From CAZBLK01 sp964492715 (GTDB lineage: Bacteria > Bacillota > Clostridia > Lachnospirales > WRBF01), in contig CAZBLK010000013.1 of assembly GCA_964492715.1 (NCBI GenBank), positions 1 to 64,000 of the forward strand: 64,000 bases of DNA, read 5' to 3'. A program made the translations under genes and the position numbers. The notes under the pieces are model-generated. The model searched no databases. It had not been told where the DNA came from and saw only the letters and a list, made by a program, of their open reading frames with translations. Each line of letters opens with the position of its first letter. The first letter of the stretch is position 1. Shown in pieces: positions 1-9,202 of this stretch.

Positions 1-53
1 ACATTTCTTAGCTTAATGATGGGTTATATTACTGTTTTATCTGAAATCTACTA

Positions 54-77
54 TATAAAAACTCAAATTGCTATATC
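54..77 (-). repeat. Family B repeat end (fragment)
   Basis: Reads as the reverse complement of the family B left end (TATAGCAATTTGAG followed by TTTTTATA). No second end is visible within the window, so this is either a truncated copy or one whose body lies in bases 1-53 in diverged form. It lies just downstream of the leftward DtxR-family gene. Confidence 0.55.
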
Positions 78-130
78 TGTAAAATTTTAGTACCTATATT
101 GTTGGCTGTAACAGTATACATATATAGAAT

Positions 131-556
131 TTATTTGTGTCTTAAATTGTGTAATAATTGTCGCATATTATAAACAGTTTCTGCGTTTATAAAATGTTCA
201 ATTTTTTCGGTTTGTTCAACCTCGTTTTGGGTTTTGTTAATGTAGCAAAGCAATTCATTAATAGTGTCATGCCTGAAAATTAAATATTTTCCAAGTTCAA
301 TTCCTTCTTTAGAAAGCGTAACAACGCCGTATTTTTCAAAGTCTACTAACCCTTTATTTTTTAAGTTGTTAACCATTTTTGAAGCTGAGGAAGGCTTGAC
401 ATTTAAACACTCAGAAAGCTTACTAACCCTTATAATTTCATTTTCTAAAAACAGCCTGTATATCATTTCAAGGTAATCCTCCATGGAGTAGCTTATGTTT
501 GCGTTGCTAATAAGTGAATAGCCTTTAAGTGTATAATAGCTTCCTTTTTCAGTCAT
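131..556 (-). CDS. DtxR/MntR-family metal-dependent transcriptional repressor
   Basis: A 141-residue protein with an N-terminal winged helix (about residues 25-90: MEDYLEMIYRL, then VSKLSECLNVKPSSASKMV) and a helical dimerisation domain. All six metal ligands known from Bacillus subtilis MntR appear at corresponding places: D27, E30, H96, E117, E120 and H121. The Asp in the first position is the manganese-type choice; DtxR/IdeR use Met there. There is no C-terminal SH3-like domain, as in MntR. The ATG at 556 is preferred over one ten codons upstream because GGGGG lies 7 bases before it. It is divergent from feoA-feoB and probably represses that operon and itself through the palindrome at 602-636. 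Whether it senses iron or manganese in the cell cannot be read from the sequence. Confidence 0.85.
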   Translation of the reverse strand: MTEKGSYYTLKGYSLISNANISYSMEDYLEMIYRLFLENEIIRVSKLSECLNVKPSSASKMVNNLKNKGLVDFEKYGVVTLSKEGIELGKYLIFRHDTINELLCYINKTQNEVEQTEKIEHFINAETVYNMRQLLHNLRHK

Positions 557-601
557 ATTTAAACCCCCAATTTTGTAACCAAACATTACTTGTCTGCATA
601 T

Positions 602-636
602 GTTAGCTTAAGGAAAAAGTTTTTCCTAAAACTAAC
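602..636. promoter_or_regulatory. Probable DtxR-type operator between regulator and feoAB
   Basis: A 35-base near-perfect palindrome with 17-base arms (GTTAGCTTAAGGAAAAA against GTTAGTTTTAGGAAAAA, 15 of 17 matching) centred on base 619. It sits in the 103-base divergent gap between the DtxR/MntR-like gene and feoA. The outer TTAG...CTAA resembles the DtxR/IdeR operator pattern. Binding by the neighbouring regulator is inferred from position and symmetry. Confidence 0.6.
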
Positions 637-659
637 TTTATTCAGAGGTGAGAAATTTT

Positions 660-902
660 ATGTCCCAAATACACCGCCTGTCAGAACTTAAACAAGGCTA
701 TACAGCAGTAGTCAAAGAGCTTACCGCATCAGGAAGTATTCGTAGAAGGTTGCAAGACATTGGAATAATAGAAGGTACTCGTGTTGAATGTGTGCAAAAA
801 AGCCCACTGGGTGACCCCGTTGCATATTTAATTCGTGGTGCTGTTGTTGCATTAAGAAAAGAAGATTCATCAAATGTACTAATTCATGCAAATTCTTTTT
901 AA
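660..902 (+). CDS. feoA: FeoA ferrous iron transport protein
   Basis: An 80-residue SH3-like FeoA-domain protein, the small cytosolic partner of FeoB. The family pattern is clear: a leading LSELKQGYTAVV strand, then RRRLQDIGIIEGTRV with the conserved L-x-x-(L/I)-G-(I/L) turn, and a C-terminal strand GAVVALRKED. The ATG at 660 is chosen over GTG 648 because AGAGGTG (644-650) lies 9 bases upstream of 660. It is followed after 74 bases, which contain a family C repeat, by feoB, so the two are almost certainly one transcript. The upstream palindrome suggests repression by the divergent DtxR-family protein. Confidence 0.92.
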   Translation: MSQIHRLSELKQGYTAVVKELTASGSIRRRLQDIGIIEGTRVECVQKSPLGDPVAYLIRGAVVALRKEDSSNVLIHANSF

Positions 903-910
903 TAAAGAAT

Positions 911-961
911 TTGGGGCTGTTTGAAAAATCCACTAAAAGATATTTTTAAAACACGCCCTAA
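911..961 (-). repeat. Family C repeat (short form) between feoA and feoB
   Basis: About 50 bases with imperfect inverted ends (GGGGCTGTTTGAAAAAT ... ATTTTTAAAACACGCCCT). It is the reverse complement of the copy at 25119-25168. It lies in the feoA-feoB intercistronic gap and would form a hairpin in the mRNA, which could affect feoB expression or message stability. Confidence 0.75.
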
Positions 962-976
962 TATGGGGGTTAATTT

Positions 977-3154
977 ATGGGCATAAACAAAGCTTCAATT
1001 GGAGTAAATTCAGTTGGCATAAAAGCAGCAAGCACAGGGCTTATAATAAAGAAAAAAAACGAAAGCGACAAAATTGTCGCCCTTGCAGGAAACCCAAACG
1101 TTGGTAAAAGCACCGTTTTTAACGAACTTACAGGCTTAAAACAGCACACAGGAAACTGGCCGGGAAAAACTGTTACAAACGCACAAGGGTATTGTGAGTA
1201 CAAAAACCAAGGGTATGTTTTGGTAGACCTTCCAGGGTGTTATTCGCTTATGGCACACTCGGCAGAGGAAGAAGTTGCACGGGATTTTATTTGCTTTGAA
1301 AAGCCAGATGCAGTAATAGTTGTTTGTGATGCAACGTGTTTGGAACGAAACTTAAACTTAGTTTTGCAAACACTTGAAATAACACAAAAAGTTGTTGTTT
1401 GTGTAAACCTTTTGGACGAGGCTAAGAAGAAAAAAATAGATGTTAATTTAAAGGTTTTGTCACAAAAGCTTGGTGTTCCTGTAGTTGGTGCTTCTGCAAG
1501 AAGCGGAGAAGGGCTTGGAGAGCTTATGCAAGCAGTTAGCGAAGTTTTTGTTACTCCTCAAAACCATAATGCAGAAAAAATAAAAATACAATATCCAAGC
1601 TACCTAGAAAATGCAATTGCTTTGCTTAAACCTGTTGTTTCAAGCCAATTCAATGAAACAATTGACTCACGTTGGTTGTCTATAAAAATTCTTGAAGCGG
1701 ACAACAGCTTTGTCGACTCAATAAACAAAAACACTAACTTTGATATTTTTAATAACGAACACATTTTAAAAATTACATCTCAATTTAAAAGTACATTAAT
1801 AGAAAAAAACATATCAGAACAAAAACTTAAAGATGACATAGCCGCTGGCTTAATTAATACTGCCGAAGAAATTTGCAGTGGAGTAGTGACGCATCGCAAC
1901 AAGTTTTACAATTTTAGTGACAGAAAACTGGATAATATAATAGCGAGCAAAAAAATTGGGTTTCCTCTAATGTTTATAATGCTCCTAGCTATTTTTTGGA
2001 TTACGCTTTCGGGCGCAAATTACCCATCACAGCTACTTAGCAAATTTCTTTTTTGGATAGAGGGGCATTTACTGAACTTTTTTATAGCAATTGGAACACC
2101 CAAGTTTGTTTATGAAATGCTTGTTCTTGGCGTGTACAGAGTTTTGGCGTGGGTTGTTTCTGTAATGCTTCCGCCTATGGCTATTTTCTTTCCGCTGTTT
2201 ACACTGCTTGAAGACGTTGGTTATTTGCCACGAGTTGCGTTTAACCTTGACAAAATTTATAAGAAGTGTAACGCTTGCGGAAAACAAGCACTTACAATGT
2301 GCATGGGGTTTGGGTGTAATGCAGTTGGTGTTACTGGGTGCAGAATAATAGATTCTCCAAGAGAAAGACTAATTGCAATTATAACTAATAATTTTGTTCC
2401 TTGTAATGGAAGGTTTCCAACATTAATTGCACTTATAACAATGTTTTTTGTAGGAACGTCAACAGGTTTGTTGCAGTCGTTGTACTCGGCAGTTCTCCTA
2501 ACAGCAATTATTATACTTGGAATAGCAATGACGTTTATAGTATCAAAGCTTTTGTCCAAAACAATTTTAAAGGGAGTACCTTCGTCATTCACATTAGAAC
2601 TCCCACCTTACAGAAAGCCGCAAATAGGAAAGGTGATAATACGCTCAATACGTGACAGAACTCTTTTTGTTTTAGGCAGAGCTGTTTCTGTTGCTGCACC
2701 GGCAGGGCTTTTAATTTGGCTTTTCGCAAACATTACTGTAAACGACATGTCTGTGCTTTCCCATTGTGCAAACTTTTTAAATCCTTTTGCAAAGCTTATT
2801 GGAATGGACGGAGTAATTTTGTTTGCATTTATTTTAGGGCTTCCTGCAAACGAAATTGTAATTCCGATAATAATAATGTCGTACATGGCAAATGGTAACA
2901 TTGTTCAAATTGAAAACCTTTCGGTTTTAAAGCAGTTGCTTGTGGATAACGGCTGGACGTGGGTAACTGCTGTAAGCGTGATGTTGTTTTCGCTAATGCA
3001 CTGGCCATGTTCTACAACGTGCCTAACAATAAAAAAAGAAACTGAAAGCTGGAAATGGACGGCTGTGTCGATTGTTGTTCCAACTGTTATTGGAGTTGTA
3101 GTATGCTTTGCTTTTTCAAATATTGCTGATTTAATTTTGTCTATGTTTGGTTAA
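977..3154 (+). CDS. feoB: FeoB ferrous iron transporter, GTPase and membrane domains
   Basis: A 725-residue Fe(II) uptake permease. The N-terminal G domain has G1 GNPNVGKS (38-45), G3 DLPG (84-87) and G4 NLLD (144-147), preceded by about 30 extra residues. A helical GDI-like segment follows, then two Gate regions with roughly eight membrane helices from residue 330 on. The core loop carries cysteines in KKCNACGKQALTMCMGFGCN, and the second Gate region ends in HWPCSTTC. The ATG at 977 has GGGGGT 6 bases upstream. It forms an operon with feoA and is probably repressed when metal is plentiful by the divergent regulator. The gene looks intact and no FeoC follows. Confidence 0.97.
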   Translation: MGINKASIGVNSVGIKAASTGLIIKKKNESDKIVALAGNPNVGKSTVFNELTGLKQHTGNWPGKTVTNAQGYCEYKNQGYVLVDLPGCYSLMAHSAEEEVARDFICFEKPDAVIVVCDATCLERNLNLVLQTLEITQKVVVCVNLLDEAKKKKIDVNLKVLSQKLGVPVVGASARSGEGLGELMQAVSEVFVTPQNHNAEKIKIQYPSYLENAIALLKPVVSSQFNETIDSRWLSIKILEADNSFVDSINKNTNFDIFNNEHILKITSQFKSTLIEKNISEQKLKDDIAAGLINTAEEICSGVVTHRNKFYNFSDRKLDNIIASKKIGFPLMFIMLLAIFWITLSGANYPSQLLSKFLFWIEGHLLNFFIAIGTPKFVYEMLVLGVYRVLAWVVSVMLPPMAIFFPLFTLLEDVGYLPRVAFNLDKIYKKCNACGKQALTMCMGFGCNAVGVTGCRIIDSPRERLIAIITNNFVPCNGRFPTLIALITMFFVGTSTGLLQSLYSAVLLTAIIILGIAMTFIVSKLLSKTILKGVPSSFTLELPPYRKPQIGKVIIRSIRDRTLFVLGRAVSVAAPAGLLIWLFANITVNDMSVLSHCANFLNPFAKLIGMDGVILFAFILGLPANEIVIPIIIMSYMANGNIVQIENLSVLKQLLVDNGWTWVTAVSVMLFSLMHWPCSTTCLTIKKETESWKWTAVSIVVPTVIGVVVCFAFSNIADLILSMFG

Positions 3155-3168
3155 ACCTGTTTTGTAAT

Positions 3169-3190
3169 TTCCCCGCCAATGGCGGGGAAG
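3169..3190. terminator. Hairpin between convergent feoB and ligA
   Basis: Perfect GC-rich hairpin CCCCGCC-AAT-GGCGGGG flanked by TT and AA between the convergent 3' ends of feoB and ligA. The T-runs are short in both directions, so it may be a weak bidirectional terminator or a 3' stability hairpin. Confidence 0.6.
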
Positions 3191-3196
3191 CTACAA

Positions 3197-5140
3197 TCAC
3201 ATCATTTGCAAAAGCTCAACTTCCCCAATTATTTTAACACCAAGTTCAATAGCTTTTTTGTTTTTACCCGAAGTTGAAGTAACATCATTGTTAATTAAAA
3301 AATTTGTTTTAGCACTAACGCTGCCAGTTACTTTTCCACCGAGCTGCTCAATTTTTTCAGTAAGCTCTTTACGGTTTTCAAAATGGTTTAAATCACCAGT
3401 AATTACAAATGTTAATCCGTTTAGTGTTTTATCAGTATCCGTTGCTTGAACATCTTTAAAGCTTAAAAACTTTAGCGCAATATCTAAAAGCTCTAAGTTT
3501 TTAGGGTTGCTAAAATACCTGCAAACAGCCGAAGCAATTACTTCGCCGTAGCCGTCAATTGTTTCCAGTTCTTCTTGAGTTGCTGCTTTGATTTTTTCAA
3601 TGTCATAGTCGCAATATTTACACAAAAGCTTTGCGTTACTAAGCCCAACTTGGTGAATACCAAGTGCATAAATAAAATTTGGAAGACCAACTGTTTTTGA
3701 GTGTTCAATAGCTTCTGCCAAGTTTTCATACGACTTTTCGCCAAAGCCACGAATTGAAACAATTTGTTCTTTAAACTTATCTAAGAAATAAATGCTTGTG
3801 TAATTTTCCAAAAATCCATTTTCGACAAACTTTTCTATTGTCGCTTCAGACAACCCTTCAATGTTCATTGCATCTCTTGAGGCAAAGTGTGTTATACTTC
3901 TAATAAGTTGTGCTTTGCAGCTTATATTTGGGCAATACAGGGTTTTACCTTCGTTTTCCTGCAAAACCTCGGTTTCTGCTCCGCACACAGGGCACTTTTT
4001 CGGAATTTCAACGTTTCCGCTTCTTGTTAGGTTTTCTGCAATTTGCGGAATAATCATGTTTGCTTTATACACGGTTACTGTGTCGCCAATTCCAAGGGCA
4101 AGCCCTTCAAGAACACTTAAATTATGAACACTTGCACGACTAACTGTAGAGCCTTCAAGTTCTACAGGGGCAAATTCTGCTACTGGGTTAATTAAACCAG
4201 TGCGTGAAGTGTTCCATGTCATTCCAGTAATCGTTGTTTCTGCAAGCTCGTCTGCCCACTTAAACGCGATTGAATCTTTTGGGAATTTTGCTGTTACGCC
4301 GACAGCTTCACTATAAGACACACTGTCGTATGTTAAAACAAGCCCATCTGTTGCAATTTCTTTAATTTCTTTACTTTCTTTATACTGCTTAACATAGTCT
4401 GCGACATTTTCAGAGTTAACAACATTAAAGGTTACAGTGTCAAAGCCAAGCTGTGAAAGCCACTTCAACCGCTCGCTTTTAAGGTCGGGTAGGGGAGTAC
4501 TATCCAACTCTGTAACATTTAGCGAAAAGGCAAAAAAGCGCACGTTACGTCTAGCGCAAATTTCGCTGTTAAGCTGGCGAACTGTTCCGCTTACAAGGTT
4601 TCGAGGGTTTTTGTATTTGTCCTCAGCTTCTATTGCTTCATTTATTTTGTTAAAATCAGAGTAAGTTATTACAGCTTCGCCACGTACAATTAAAGTTCCG
4701 TTAAAGCTAATTTTTGCGGGCATGTTTTTAAAAACTTTGGCGTTGTGTGTTACGTCTTCGCCAATTTCGCCGTTGCCACGAGTTATTGCCTTTTCAAGCA
4801 CGCCGTTTTTATACGTTGCAATAATTGTTAAGCCGTCAAGCTTTGGTGAAAGCACGCCATTTTTGTCACCCAAAAAGCTTTGAAGCTTGGCTACTTCCTT
4901 TGTCTTGTCAAGTGACAGCACCTTACCTTCATGGTGAACCTTTTTTAATGCACTTAGCACCAAAAAGCCCACGTTTTGCGTTGGGCTTCCTGAATAAATT
5001 GTAGAAGTTTGTTTTTCTAGTTCAACAAGCTCGTCATATAGCTTGTCGTATTCATAGTCCGAAAGTGTAGGCTTGTTTTTGTTGTAGTATAAGTTGTTGG
5101 CTTCGTTTAAAGTTTCGATAAGCCACTTCATTCGTTCCAT
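3197..5140 (-). CDS. ligA: NAD+-dependent DNA ligase
   Basis: A 647-residue ligase that seals nicks in DNA replication and repair using NAD+. The adenylation lysine is in SPKLDG (about residue 100). A four-cysteine zinc finger (CPVCGAE ... YCPNISC), helix-hairpin-helix repeats and a C-terminal BRCT domain (from LNGLTFVITGDL) follow in the normal order. The length is close to the bacterial norm. Two ATGs lie together; 5140 is preferred because GGAAG then has a normal spacing, while for 5146 it would touch the start codon. The tspO stop lies 12 bases upstream, so the two are probably cotranscribed. Confidence 0.97.
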   Translation of the reverse strand: MERMKWLIETLNEANNLYYNKNKPTLSDYEYDKLYDELVELEKQTSTIYSGSPTQNVGFLVLSALKKVHHEGKVLSLDKTKEVAKLQSFLGDKNGVLSPKLDGLTIIATYKNGVLEKAITRGNGEIGEDVTHNAKVFKNMPAKISFNGTLIVRGEAVITYSDFNKINEAIEAEDKYKNPRNLVSGTVRQLNSEICARRNVRFFAFSLNVTELDSTPLPDLKSERLKWLSQLGFDTVTFNVVNSENVADYVKQYKESKEIKEIATDGLVLTYDSVSYSEAVGVTAKFPKDSIAFKWADELAETTITGMTWNTSRTGLINPVAEFAPVELEGSTVSRASVHNLSVLEGLALGIGDTVTVYKANMIIPQIAENLTRSGNVEIPKKCPVCGAETEVLQENEGKTLYCPNISCKAQLIRSITHFASRDAMNIEGLSEATIEKFVENGFLENYTSIYFLDKFKEQIVSIRGFGEKSYENLAEAIEHSKTVGLPNFIYALGIHQVGLSNAKLLCKYCDYDIEKIKAATQEELETIDGYGEVIASAVCRYFSNPKNLELLDIALKFLSFKDVQATDTDKTLNGLTFVITGDLNHFENRKELTEKIEQLGGKVTGSVSAKTNFLINNDVTSTSGKNKKAIELGVKIIGEVELLQMM

Positions 5141-5152
5141 TTTCATCTTCCT

Positions 5153-5629
5153 TTACTTGTTTAAAAGCCAAAATCCCAAATTAAGATAAGCCGCATAAAA
5201 CAGCCAAATTATGTAAGGCAACATCAAATATGCCGCAGCTTTGTTTACTTTGTAAAACTCTTTCGTTGTTAAAACAACAAGATAAATTAAAAGAACAAGC
5301 CATAAAAAAGCAGCAAAACGCATTTCAAGCGTAAAGAAAATTATGCTCCAAACACCGTTTACAGCAAGCTGCAAAAAGTAAAGCTTAATTGCCTTTCCTA
5401 CTTCTGCACACTGTTCTGTGTTTACCATGTAAGCCGCAAATGCCATGGCTAGGTAAAGCACCGACCAAACAATTGGAAAAACAACTTGTGGCGGTGAAAG
5501 CGGCGGTTTAACAAGCATTTCGTAAACAGAAGCAGAATTGCCTGAAAAAAGGTTAGCAAAAGTAGAAACTGCAAATGCGCTTAAAATAAAAATTAGCAGC
5601 ATTTCAAAATTAACTTTGTTTTTTTCCAT
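5153..5629 (-). CDS. tspO: TspO/MBR family membrane protein
   Basis: A 158-residue protein with five predicted membrane helices. Family motifs are KPPLSPPQVVFPIVWSVLY near residues 41-60, AVNGVWSIIFF in helix 3 and PYIIWLFYAAYLN near the C-terminus. TspO proteins bind porphyrins and cholesterol-like ligands in membranes and are linked to tetrapyrrole handling; the role in an anaerobe is unknown. It lies immediately upstream of ligA. Its SD (GGAGGG) lies inside a 10-base inverted repeat (5632-5641 with 5678-5687), suggesting translational control. Confidence 0.92.
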   Translation of the reverse strand: MEKNKVNFEMLLIFILSAFAVSTFANLFSGNSASVYEMLVKPPLSPPQVVFPIVWSVLYLAMAFAAYMVNTEQCAEVGKAIKLYFLQLAVNGVWSIIFFTLEMRFAAFLWLVLLIYLVVLTTKEFYKVNKAAAYLMLPYIIWLFYAAYLNLGFWLLNK

Positions 5630-5631
5630 AA

Positions 5632-5687
5632 AAGCCCTCCGAATTATATATATATATATTAAAGCATGTTTATTTTGCGGAGGGCTT
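5632..5687 (-). promoter_or_regulatory. SD-masking hairpin in the tspO leader (or terminator)
   Basis: Perfect 10-base inverted repeat AAGCCCTCCG ... CGGAGGGCTT with a 36-base loop containing a TA run. On the leftward strand the 3' arm contains the tspO SD and the ATG follows 4 bases later, so folding would hide the ribosome site. The alternative is a terminator for the upstream Rieske-FAD gene, since TTTT follows the stem, but the T-run is short. Confidence 0.5.
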
Positions 5688-5701
5688 ATTTATTCCTTTT
5701 T

Positions 5702-7006
5702 TTAACGAGTTATACGAATGTTTTTCATTGCTGGGTTGTCAATTAATTTTCCTTTACTGCTAAACCGTGAACCGTGGCAAGCACAGTCCCAAGTTCGCTC
5801 ATGTTTGTTCCAGTGCAATGCACAGCCAAGATGAGAGCATCGCTTTGGAACAGGCGTTGCAAGGTTTACAGTTGTTTCTAACAAGTTCAATAAAAGCTGG
5901 GGCTTTAACATAGACCTTTGAGGTTTGAAAACATCTTCAAACTCATTTTTTATGCCCAAAGCTTTGTCCGCCAAAATCATTGCTGCAACCATCGAAGCTG
6001 TCATTCCCCATTTGTTAAAGCCAGTTGCAACAAGCAAGTTCGGTGTTAGTGCAGAGTATTCACCAATGTAAGGCACACTGTCAAGGCTCATGCAATCTTG
6101 TGTTGCCCAGTGGAACTTTTCGCTTGCAGTATGATAATTTTCCTTTTTAAAGCGGCGAAGCTCGTTCCAACAACCGCCGTTTTTACCTGTGCGGTGGTCG
6201 CCGCCGCCCAAAATTAAAAGGTCGTTGTATGGACGAAACGACAAACCGTTTTGCGCTTCGTCAACGTACATTCCGTTTAGCCTTTGTGCATTTTCTAGCC
6301 CCAGTGCATAAGAGCGGTGTTGGTACATTTTCATAAAATATAAACCGTATCTGTTTATAAAAGGAAAGTGCGTTGCTACAATTATACACCTTGCTTTTAT
6401 TTTTCCACGCTCATACGTTGCAACACCATCTTCAACTTTTTTGACGAATGTATTTTCAAAAATGTTTAATCCTTCGCAAATTTGAGAAACAAACTTTAAG
6501 GGGTTAAATTGTGCTTGGTTGTTAAACTTAACAGCCCCAACTACTTTTACAGGAATTTCAAGGTGCTTCTCATATGCTGCATTAAAACCTAGTCTGTTTA
6601 CTGCTTTTACTTCAGCTTCCAGCTTTTTTACGCTTTTTGTGGAATAAACATAAGACGGAAGCGTTATTAAATCACAATCAATATTTTGGCAAAGCTGATT
6701 AAACTTGTCAATAGCTAAAAGGTTAGAATTCAAATATTGTTGTGCTTTTTCAAACCCTGCGCCTTTTAACAGCTTGTCATAAATTAAACCGTGCTGTGCA
6801 GTAATTTTTGCTGTAGTGTTTTTTGTAACACCACTACAAATTGTTTTTGCTTCTGCTAAAATGTAGCTAACACCACGTTGTTTTAGAAAGTGGGCACAAA
6901 GCAAACCAGCTAAACCTCCACCAATTATTAAAACATCTGTTTTAGCATCACCGTTTAGCTGTGGAAATTTTTTAAGTTCTACACTGTTGCTCCAAACCGA
7001 TTCCAT
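5702..7006 (-). CDS. FAD-dependent oxidoreductase with C-terminal Rieske domain
   Basis: A 434-residue DAO-type flavoprotein. The dinucleotide-binding motif GGGLAG is at about 29-34, followed by an extended substrate domain. The C-terminal 55 residues form a Rieske [2Fe-2S] domain with CSHLGC ... CACHGSRF, which supplies the two Cys and two His ligands. The ATG at 7006 is chosen because GAGGTG, overlapping the stop codon of the yyaL-like gene, lies 7 bases upstream; a start at 7063 would overlap that gene by 47 bases. This family usually oxidises amino acids or related amines, but the substrate is unknown. The overlap suggests translational coupling to the broken upstream gene. Confidence 0.88.
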   Translation of the reverse strand: MESVWSNSVELKKFPQLNGDAKTDVLIIGGGLAGLLCAHFLKQRGVSYILAEAKTICSGVTKNTTAKITAQHGLIYDKLLKGAGFEKAQQYLNSNLLAIDKFNQLCQNIDCDLITLPSYVYSTKSVKKLEAEVKAVNRLGFNAAYEKHLEIPVKVVGAVKFNNQAQFNPLKFVSQICEGLNIFENTFVKKVEDGVATYERGKIKARCIIVATHFPFINRYGLYFMKMYQHRSYALGLENAQRLNGMYVDEAQNGLSFRPYNDLLILGGGDHRTGKNGGCWNELRRFKKENYHTASEKFHWATQDCMSLDSVPYIGEYSALTPNLLVATGFNKWGMTASMVAAMILADKALGIKNEFEDVFKPQRSMLKPQLLLNLLETTVNLATPVPKRCSHLGCALHWNKHERTWDCACHGSRFSSKGKLIDNPAMKNIRITR

Positions 7007-7016
7007 AAATTTCACC

Positions 7017-8950
7017 TCACAGCTCGTTTGTGGGCGGTTTACAACTGTTTCCTTCGCACACATAAAACGTAGTTTTATTGTTTATCAATGGGTATTCTCT
7101 TGTTTCTTCGTCCAAAACAGTTAGTACCCAGTTTGTTTTTATTTTTAAGCCTTCAAGGTCAGACTTGTTTTTCAGCACACAAACAATGTCTTTTGTGGGA
7201 AGTGTGCTTAACATGTAAAAGCTGTATCCAGAAGGGTAGTTGTAAGCTTCACTTGCCATGAATTTGTTTTGTTTTTCCAAAATGTTGTAAAGCCATTTGC
7301 TTTTTGTGTGCTTGTAAAGCCTGTTCAAGTTGTACGCCATGGCCGAATTGCCCGAAGGTATAGCTCCGTCATATGTTTCCTTTGGTCTAATAATGAGTAG
7401 CTCGTTGTGCAAACCATTTAGAAAAAATCCTCCTTCGTCATTATCAAAGTAATCTTCAACTACCTTTTCGTTTAGTGCAAGTGCTAGTTGTAAATACTTT
7501 TTGTCGTGGGTTGCTTCATACAATGCAGTAAGTGCCAAAATATAAAAGGCATAGTCGTCTAAAAAGCCTTTTCCGCTAAGTTTACCATCTGTTATGCCAA
7601 CATAAACTGTATCACTTCGTGTCAAATTGCCTTCAATATACGTTGCAGCTTTTTCTGCCATTTTAAGATATGTCAAGTCGCCAAAAACTTGGTACGCTTT
7701 TGCAAGTGACCAAATCATAAGGCTGTTCCACGATGTTAAAATTTTGTTGTCCAGGTGAAGTTTTGTTCTGCCTTTTCGGTACTCGTAGAGCTGCGGCATA
7801 AATTGTGCAAAATTCTCGTTAAGTTTATGCTGTTTAATTAGGTTTGGTATGCTTTTCCCTTCAAAATTGCCTTTTTCTGTTATGTCGTAGTATTCATTAA
7901 ATTTAGTTCCGTTAGCTTTGCCCAAAACCTTTATAATTTCATCGGGTGTAAAGACATAGTATTTGCCTTCAACTCCGTCGCTGTCGGCGTCTTGTGCAGA
8001 GTAGAAGCCGCCTTCATCATTTGTCATTTCTCGTTCGATATACTTGTAAACTTTTGCAGCGACAGATTTATATAACTCATTGCCTGTTTTTTCATAGGCT
8101 AATACGTAGGCATAACTTAAAAGGGCATTGTCGTAAAGCATTTTTTCAAAATGTGGAGCAAGCCAATATTTGTCGGTTGAATAACGTGAAAAGCCAAAAC
8201 CTATATGGTCGAAAATTCCGCCGCAATACATTTGGGTGAGCGTTTTTTCAGCCATGCCCAAAGCGTCTTTGTTTTTTGTGCTCTCATAATATTCTAGTAA
8301 AAACATGAGGTTGTGAGGTGAGGGGAATTTGGGAGCAGCACCAAAGCCGCCGTAGTCCTTGTCGAATGAACGCCTAAAGATGTGGAATGATTTTTCGCTA
8401 AGGTTTTCCTCATTTCCAACACTACGTTTAATCGAGCCACTAATTGCGGCTATGACATCTTTACTGCTTTTAGTTAAATACTCTTTCTCTGTTGCCCATT
8501 TTTTTGTTATTGTTGTTAAAAGCTGAATAAACCGACCTTTTGGAAAATATGTCCCTACATAAAACGGATTTTGCTCGCTTGTTAGAAAGACAGACGTAGG
8601 CCAGCCGCCACTTCCTGTCATTGCTTGGCAAACACGCATATAAATGCTGTCTATGTCGGGGCGTTCTTCTTTGTCTACCTTTATGCAGACAAAATTGTTG
8701 TTTAAAATTTGTGCCACTTCTTCGTCTTCAAAGCTTTCGTGCTCCATGACGTGGCACCAATGGCATGTGTTTTGTGTACGGTAAACTAGCTGTACCCAAT
8801 CGACAAAAACACTGGTTTGTCTTCGCTTTCAGCCTTTTCAAAGGCTTCTTTACACCACGGAAACCACTGAACTGGGTTGTGTGCGTGTTGCAGTAAATAT
8901 GGGCTGCTTTCGTGTATTAGTCGGTTGGGCACTTTTTTGCTGTTTATCAT
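7017..8950 (-). pseudogene. YyaL-like (DUF255) thioredoxin/six-hairpin protein, frameshifted near its 5' end
   Basis: The intact family member has an N-terminal thioredoxin-like domain with a CHWCH motif and a C-terminal (alpha/alpha)6 domain. Translation begins well at ATG 8950 (AGGAGGTGA 8 bases upstream, then NRLIHESSPYLLQHAHNPVQ) but ends at TAG 8786-8788, exactly where STCHWCH should follow. Bases 8769-8788 look like a 20-base insertion. Removing them would rejoin the N-terminus to TCHWCHVMEHESF and the remaining open frame of about 576 residues from ATG 8747. That frame alone lacks the CHWC pair. Short repeats (TGTAC on both sides) suggest slippage. A second, partial copy of the same 5' region lies at 10165-10231. 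Confidence 0.8.
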
Positions 8951-9070
8951 AGGGCATCACCTCCTTATGTTTTATCATGATTATGACTATTCTATTTTAA
9001 AGCTTACAAATATTATTTCTAAAATGTTGCAAGAAATACCTAAAATTTAATACTATTACTTAAAAATAAA

Positions 9071-9104
9071 AAGTCAGATCATAATTTTAAAGTTGTTGAT
9101 CTGA
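9071..9104 (-). terminator. Terminator-like hairpin, leftward
   Basis: Inverted repeat GTCAGATCA ... TGATCTGAC followed on the leftward strand by TTTTTATTTTTAA. It would end leftward transcription arriving from beyond 9104, but no leftward gene is recognisable there before 10164, so it may be a relic or end the permease fragment transcript. Confidence 0.55.
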
Positions 9105-9202
9105 CAATTAATTATTAAAATCTTTATAGGAAAATAAAATAATAATACTACAATGGTAGTAAAAAGCAGTGACATTATTACATAATTACATATAATTATG
9201 GT

